Positions 41,601 to 50,354 of a stretch of 64,000 nucleotides of DNA are shown here, in pieces; position 1 is the first letter of the stretch, and each line of letters opens with the position of its first letter. This DNA comes from Labia minor (taxonomy: Eukaryota > Arthropoda > Insecta > Dermaptera > Spongiphoridae). The translations under genes were made by a program, and so were the position numbers. The stretch is taken from the NCBI GenBank assembly GCA_963082975.1, contig OY720345.1, forward strand, positions 7,094,491 to 7,158,490. The letters run 5' to 3'. Under the pieces are notes generated by a model that worked only from the letters and a program-made list of their open reading frames with translations, searched no databases and had not been told where the DNA came from.

Positions 41601-44600
41601 TCTTTGGCCCATAAATGCTGGGGAGAATCCTATTCTCTGAATCCACTCTCATCTCCAAAGATCATAGACCATGTCTAACACTCATATAATACAACAGACA
41701 AAATAATTGTTTTATATATTTTAATTTTCATTCCCTTTTATAATAATTTTGATGAGATAAGCCTCTTTACTGCATGATAACAGGCGTTTTCCGATTGCAA
41801 CTTCGATTTCAATTCTTCTCAAATATTATTATCCTTCGTGATTACATTCAATTTTTCTACATATTCAAATTCTACATTTTGTATGTTAATACTGCTCCTG
41901 TTTGTTTCTAAATATATTTATTTATCATTATTAATTTCAAACCTCATCTCTTTTCCTACCTCGATTAATTTTTCCTCGCTATCTGTAATTGCAATTGCCG
42001 AATCTCCTATTATATTTAAGTCGTCTGGGTCACCTAATATTTTACAATTGATTTCCACATCTTACTCTTTCTTTACTACCTTCAAGATAAATTTTAAGAT
42101 CAAAATTTGAAAAAGTTTATCCGGATCTATTGAGTCATGCGTAGGTTTTACTAAAGTCTACAAATAATTAGTGAACAGAGATATTGAATTCGCGGTTTTT
42201 TTAATATCTGTCATAATGAAAATATCTTAATTAATGTTGATCGATTTGGCATGAACCCGCAATGATATCGTCTAATATTTCCTCCGCCTATAGTTTATAA
42301 GTATTGTATATGTTATAATAGAGTATAATATTTCTTGATCATTTCATTTCGATATTTTAATTTCATTGTTTGATTTTTATTGAATATTTTTAATTATAAT
42401 AAAATTAGAGAAAATGCAAAGTTAGAGACTTGAGACAATTTATAAAAATTAATTTATAAAAATTAACGGTATAAAAGTATTGATAAAACTAAAGATAAAT
42501 TAACAATATATACATTCATTAATAGTATTAATTTAAATTAATGGATTTATTTGATTTTTTATTATTAAGTTCATTTATTAATTTTTTTAGATCATAGTTA
42601 ATTCCCTCCCTTAAAATAAAAGAAGTACCTATTCAAATATGGAAAGAATAAATACAAAATAATTTAAGTTAAATATGATTTAAATATTTTATTATATTAA
42701 TTAAAATGAGAACTTTTAGAATAAATTATTTAATTGAAATGATATTTGAATATTAGAATTTAAAATAAAAAGTTAAAATTTATAATAATTCTTTGATTGC
42801 TAGTTATATACATTGTGTAAAATGAGTCCGCCAGTCAGTAGGCCACGCCTGGCTCTTGAATGAACAACACGGAGAACTATATATAAACTTTAAATCTCTC
42901 TCTCTCCCGCTCACACACACTCTCACCTCTCTCCTCATCCCCTCCACCTCTCATTTCTTAGTTATTTCAATTTCCACAAATTGTCTAATTTTTAAAATAT
43001 TCACTAATTTACTTTCTATTTTTATTCTTTAATCCTTAAATAATATATTTTCTATTTTATGTTAAAATGTAAATAACTTACATTTTAACATATTAAACTA
43101 TGACAGCAAAAAAGTAAACGAATTACATACATACATACAAACAGTCTCCTTTATATATATAGATAGATATATATATATAAATATTATTTTTAATTTTATA
43201 AAAATGTAATATAAATTTTAATTTTATTGGATTGCCTCTCTTTTGCATACATTTATATGACCTCCACAAAATTAGTAAAATTTTCACACCTGTTTAATTT
43301 TCTCTTTCCTTGTCAAAATGCTTTGATCATGTTTTTCTATTCTAAATTCATTATGAATTGAAATTGATCTTTTAGGGTATATAGGGAGAATATATAACAG
43401 ATGGTTAGACAAATATTGATTGATTTAGAAAAAATGGTAATATGTAGTAAAAGGATTCATTTGTAATATTTAACGAAATATAATTTTTAATTATTAATTT
43501 ATAGTGATTTATATATATATATAAACTGAACTAAACAATATTCAATTATATTATAATAATATTTTATACTCGTATAGTTAAATTACTAATGTTATATTAA
43601 ATCTAACGAATCTATTATCAAATTTGATTTTGACCTTTAATTTCAATTCAATTTTAATATTTTTACTATCTCGCTAGAGATAGTATTGTGATCACGAAAA
43701 TTTTCGATGTCGAGATTTTGATTTTTTTATACGTTTTAAAGGTTCCTGAGTCATTTGCACTAAGGTTGAGAAAAATGCCTCTCTCTCTCTCTCTCTTTGT
43801 GTGTGTGTAGAAAAAATGGTTTGAGCTAGAATAATGAATTTTGGTATACGGGAATTATTCAAAATTCGTAGTTTTCTATCAACTTTTGAGAAATGTAGCT
43901 CAACCGGAAGAGGGTCATTACCAACAATGTTTTGATTTTTTTTCTATAAAGTGACCGTAAAAATAAAGATATAGGTTTGAAAAATTTTTCACATGATTAA
44001 AAATTGTATAAAACTGCTATATAGAAAATTTCAGCTTGATTGAATAGCTGAAAGTACCAGAATTAATTTTTTAACACTGCAAATCTCACGCGCCAACACG
44101 TGACGTGGTGCCATCAACAAAGAGCCAAACATGCGCTGATTTAATAAATATTATTTGTTAATTTATAATTTATAATTAATTAAATTTAATTTATATATAA
44201 TATATGTTAATTATTCCAATTCAAATTGCGAGACACTCCAGCTTATTTTTTTTATCGACCCACGATAGTAAGGCAGGTATTTTTTTAATTTTAGAATTCA
44301 CTGATTTGATAATTTTTTTTTTTTTCGTTAATGAAAAAGAAGAACAACAACATTATTTAATTCCAATTTCAAGAGATATATAGAATAAATATTCTTTTTC
44401 CCTCTCTCTCTTGTTTTTTTTTTATTTTTTATTTTTTGAATTCAAAGAAGGATTAAGAAAGAGTGGAGTGGAATGAAGAGAGTGCATCGATTGGATTGGA
44501 GCAGTAAAAGAGAGAGAATGCGGGTGCTCGTTCTCCCCCCCCCCCTTCACCCCCCTCTCTTTGGGAGGTTGGTCCACTCGCCATGCTTGGTGATTAATTA

Positions 44601-46763
44601 AAACCGATATCATTGCGGGCGTGCCTCGCGCGCCTCACATTCCAATGCTAATCGCGGGACGGCGTCGTCGTAGTCCTCCCCCTTTCCTCTCTCTCTCTCT
44701 CTCTCTTTCTCCCCCCCTCCCTCCTCTTCTTCGTACATCCCTGTTCAGACCGTTCGGCAACCTTTGCACATCCTCAACCCGCCACTGATAACTAGCTAGT
44801 TAATTAAAAATAATTTGATCGGATAATAACAGCCTGGGAGGATGTTCAGGATTCGTTTTGCCCCTTTTTTATTCTCTCTCATCCTACAAAATTGAATGAA
44901 ATTACTTTACAATCTCATTAAAAAAAAAAATTCCAACCACTACTACCCTTGAATCCAGTATATATAAAATTATATTACTTCTATTACTGTCATTCACCCT
45001 TTTAATACATATAGCAAGCAACTCTGGTATATATATTTACAATACATATACGAGACATGTTCAAAAGAAAAGGTGAATTTTGAGTTTTTGTGGGCTGTAT
45101 ACATTCGATTATCGATTTTTTTTGTTATATTGGTACACATATATTTCTCATATGTTGACATTGTCAGCCATTTTGGATTAGTAGTTTGTTTTTAACAACT
45201 GAAAAAGTTAGTCACGTTTTTGTGTGTTCTTCGGTTTTTTACTTAAAAAAGATTCAAAAGAAAAGGTGAATTTTGAGTTTTTGTGGGCTGTGTACATTCG
45301 ATTATCGAATTTTTTTTTTGTTATATTGGTACACATATATTTCTCATATGTTGATATTATAAGCCATTTTGAATTAGTAGTTTGTTTTTAACAACTGAAA
45401 AAGTTAATCACGTTTTTGTGTGTTCTTCGATTTTTTACTTAAAAAAAATGAATCAAAGAATCAGTATTAAATTTTCCGTTAAAAATGGAATGCTCCAACG
45501 CACTAAAAATTTTTTTTGAGATTCGTCGAATGCCACAGTCAACATTTTAAGTGCGTTGGAGCACTTTATTCGATTTTTAACGGAAAATTTAATACTGATT
45601 CTTTGATTCAATTTTTTTTTTAAGTAAAAAATCGAAGAACACCAAAACGTGACTAACTTTTTCAGTTGTTAAAAACAAACTACTAATCCAAAATGGCTGA
45701 TAATGTCAACATATGAGAAATATATGTTGAATGTGGCATTCAACGAGTCTCAAAAAAATGTTTATAAGTGGTACAAGCACTTTAAAAAAGCACGCCAAGT
45801 TCAATCAAATGTGAAAATTTTGCTCACTGTTTTCTTCGATTACAATAGCGTGGTGCGTCATGAGTTCTTGCCAACAGGTCGTACTGTTAATCAGGAATAC
45901 TACATGGAAGTTATAAAACGTTTGCATGAAGCAAGACGGCTCAAACGATAGGAATTGTGAAAAAACAAATCATGGATAATGCTCCACTACACATCATTGC
46001 TTGTTTGTGATTTTTTGACCAAAAATTTTCACCGTAATCATGCCTCAGCGTATTCACCAGATTTGGCTCCCTGCCACTTTTTCCTATTCCCAAAACGGAA
46101 AAGACCAATGAAAGGAAAGAGTTTTCCACAATGGATGAGATAAAGTCGCAATCGAAGAACGAGCTGATGGCCATACCGAAAAGCTTCGAGGATTGTAAGA
46201 AGCGCTGGCACATGATATCTGAGGGGAATTACTTTAAGGGGACAAAATGCACATATTGATGAATAAATAAATACTTTTCGAAATACTTCAAAATTCACCT
46301 TAGTAAGTTAAATTTACTAAATAAAATTAATAGAACATGTTTTTTTTTTTAAATAATTTTATAAGAATAAGTATAATTTAAAGAAATGGAGTGAGGGCCT
46401 ATTTCAAATTTATACTCATATATTATATGTATACCAAAGTAGGTATTATATTTTCTAAAATTAAATTTTCAATTCATTTCAAGCATCGAAATATTTAATT
46501 TAATTTAATTTAACAATTAATTAATATGTATTATATTAGTATTTATCTGATTATTTATTAAAATATTTTTAATATGTAATATTTTATTTTTTTATATATT
46601 CTTATAAAATAAAAGAGGACTGAAGAGTATTAGTGTTAAAAAATATTTCTTATAAATAAATATAAAATTGAAAGTTAGTCATATATATATATATATATAT
46701 ATAATATAATTTTGAGTTAAACAATCAACAAATAAACAAAAGAATATTCAAATTTTTAAAGTT

Positions 46764-46812
<49 letters not shown>

Positions 46813-47083
46813 TGCGCATAGACTCTGAGAATCACGTAGAGTTTTAAAGAGAAATTATTAATTATTGAATTTCTCTAGGCCCGAACTGGAGACTTCAATG
46901 TGGTAGACTGTCATGCTAACCACTACTAAATCACTGAAGAGTAATAATATATTATAAATTTCTTTTTTTTCATTTATTATTTTTTTATTATTATTATTCA
47001 TTAACAAAATTATTATTAATATATTTTTAAAATTATTTTCTTGCGTCGCTCTTATAAACTTGAATTAGATAATAATCATGATC

Positions 47084-47119
<36 letters not shown>

Positions 47120-50100
47120 TTGAGAGTATATATATATAGGTAGATATTTTAAGTTAAATCCTTTTTTGTTATTCCTGGCTTCAATTTTATTTTCAGTTCA
47201 TTGAATCATAAATAATTTATTCAACATAAAAGGATTTTTTATAAACAGAGTTGCATTTTAAAAATATACACCTTTTTACACCTTCAACTGAAAAGAGGGA
47301 GAAAGATATAAAGTATATAGAGTATAGAGAAAAAAAAATAAAAACACTATGAATATGTAATAAATTATACGATAATCAAAAAGTATATATAATATTTGTT
47401 TGTTTTTAAGTTTTTATAATTATGGGAAATTAGTTCCGGGTTATTTTCACATTTAATTGAGAGATTTGGGTCTCGTCTGAGCTCCATTGGGTCGGGCTGT
47501 TGTCAGGAACAGACGTGTGTCAGTGTTAGTGCAAAGGAATCTTCGGATGGCTGGAAATAATTTCTCAAAATAGATAATTTATATTAAAATTATTTAATAA
47601 ATAAATAACGATTAAACGAATAAAAACTTAATTATATATACATATTTACATTATATTTGGAGACAGCTTAAGAAAGGGATAGTTGGAGGAATGTTGATGC
47701 TTCAGCCACAAACTTTTGAGATAGATAGATATATAGTTAGATATTAGATAGAATTTTATTTTAGTTGCTATTTCAAAATTCTGTGAAGCATGGAGCATTC
47801 TAGATTTTTTTTTAAATATATAATTGAATTAAAAATTAAAAGAATTTGTTGTTATATACATATTACTTATAAATAATATATACATTTTTGCTTTTTACCA
47901 TAATAAATGCATAATAATAATTGGATCAAAGAAAAGAGTAGAGATTAAAACTACTGTCTACATTTTAACTCACACACACACACACACACACACACTATAT
48001 CAATGAGGTGTTCTATGATCAGTAGAACGGGTCCTCTCAACCTTTACCTTGATTTTCTTGATCGGAGGCGCTATCAAGTAGCTTTTCCCCAATGTTGTTC
48101 CCGGAGGCTGGGTTGACTCCGTCCCATAGACCCCAGCTAGAGAAATTCCATTGCCAGGCCCGGGACAATGTGAATGTGAGGCAGGTTCGCTACCCACACA
48201 CCCAATGGCGCCTTCATTTAGTAAACAGCACGTGGTGTTCCCAATCGGTTACCCATCCAAGTACTAACCACGCCCGGTGTTGTTTAACTTCATTGATCGG
48301 ACGAGAACTGGTGGTTTCAACACGGTATGGCCGTTTACACACACACACACTAGAGTTAAAATATTTTATAATCATTTTACCTTTAAAAATATAAATACTA
48401 ACTAATATATACGTATAAATGTTTAATTACTAAAATCTTCATACACTTCAAAAGATAAATCTAATATTTTTCTAATCCTTTTTTTTTCTTTTTTTTAGGT
48501 TTAACACACTCAGATGCAACTGATGATGTTGTAAGATCTGAAAATGTCACAAACAATTCTTCAGGGAAGGAACCGGCACCATCGTCAGCTTGGCGACGAG
48601 AACGAAGACATAAAGAATACCATTCGTCAGTAATGACATCAACTTCAGCTCTCTTTAGAGATCGTCCATTAGATTTTTCAACTACACCACGAAAGGAGCA
48701 TTCAAGTCATCCACCACCACCCTCGTATAGTCATGCAATGGCTGCAAGAGCGAGGCGACCCTGTGTTATTCAACCACCCCCACAAAGGGTCAATACAAGC
48801 CCAAATACATCACATACACCGCCACCTCCACATTCAAGATCTTGTAATTATTATTATTATTATTAAATTGTTTGTTTTTTTTAACTTTAAGGTCGTAGTT
48901 CAAAAATTATGTTTTTCTATACAAAGATTCATATTAGAATTTATTGTTTAAATTTATTGAATCGATTAGAACAAAAAATATTATTATTTTTTTTTATAAA
49001 TTGAAATCGTTACAGATCATAATCTTGATCTTAAAATGATGATACCTGAAAATTCAAATAATATACATTCCATTTCTATCTTTTACTCTCTGTAATCTAA
49101 ACTCAATAGAAATGAATACATAATATATTAGAAATATTAAAAAAAATTGATTAAATATCAATCATGTTTTTTAGATTTTATAATAATTACCTTAAAAAAT
49201 GTGTTTAAACGAGTTTTAATGTTGACACACAATTCTTATATGTAGATAGTTGGCCAATATTAAAATTTATTTATTTCTTGATGCTATATACTTAAATGAA
49301 GGCGCCATTGGGTGTGTGGATAGCGAACCTGCCTCACATTCACATGGTCCGGGTTCAAATCCCGGGCCTGGCAAGGGAATTTGCCTAGCTGGGCTCTATG
49401 GGATGGAGTCAACCCAGCCTCCGGGAACAACATTGGGGAAAAGCTACTTGATAGCGCCTCCGATCAAGAAAATCAAGGTAAAGGTTATAGGACACCTCAT
49501 TGATATAACCGGCTTGATAGGAGTTGTCCTTGAGTAGGACGTACAAAAGTCTGAGGTTTTTTTTTATATATACTTATATAAATATACTAAAAAAAACCTC
49601 TTGACTTTTGTACATCGTACGCATCCTTCGCCTATCAAATCGGTTATATATTATTAATTAAGTGTCCTATGATTAGTAAAACTGGTCCTATCAACCTTTA
49701 CCTTGATTTTTTTGATCGGAGGCGCTACTTTTTTATCAAGTAGCTTCCCAATTTTGATCCTGGAGCGTGGGTGGGTGAACTCCACCCCACAGAACCCAAC
49801 TAGAGAAATTTCCTTGCCGGGCACAGGACTTTATCATGTTATTAATGAGGTCTAGGTAATTAATTAATAGTTTTAAATAATAATATTAGGAAGTAATTAT
49901 GAGGATTCTGTGTATGTAGGGATGCTTGAAGAAATGAATAATATAGCTACTTTGAACAACTTTCTACATAAATTAGTTGACTAGTTATAGCATGGGAATA
50001 CAATAATTTGATAATAGAGATGATGAGGAGAGAAAGTAACGAAAAAATTGAATTGATTTTTTTTTCTTAATATACAGCTGCAAGTGATCCAGTAATTGAT

Positions 50101-50314
50101 GAACATTTCCGACGATCCCTGGGTAAAGATTATGTGGCGCTTTTTAAACCTGGAAATGGTGATAGAGGAGGCGGAAACCAGGAAGATCAAGAATACGAGA
50201 CACTATCATCTCAAAACAATAACACAGTCATGATGACTGGACTCTCAGGTATTCTATTCTATAAAACAAAACAAAAAAAATATTTGATACTATTTACATT
50301 TTAATATAATATTG

Positions 50315-50354
<40 letters not shown>

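Noticed and set aside
41838-42110. 90-codon hydrophobic plus-strand ORF
   Set aside because: It is antisense to LINE reverse-transcriptase text also present at 52.6-52.8 kb.
46868-46938. A functional tRNA gene
   Set aside because: A-box-like and B-box-like text is present, but acceptor and T stems do not pair well.
49250-49537. ORFs reading GPGSNPGPGKG-like text, also at 5.2, 20.4, 36.9 and 48.1 kb
   Set aside because: All are translations of the tRNA-like head of the SINE.
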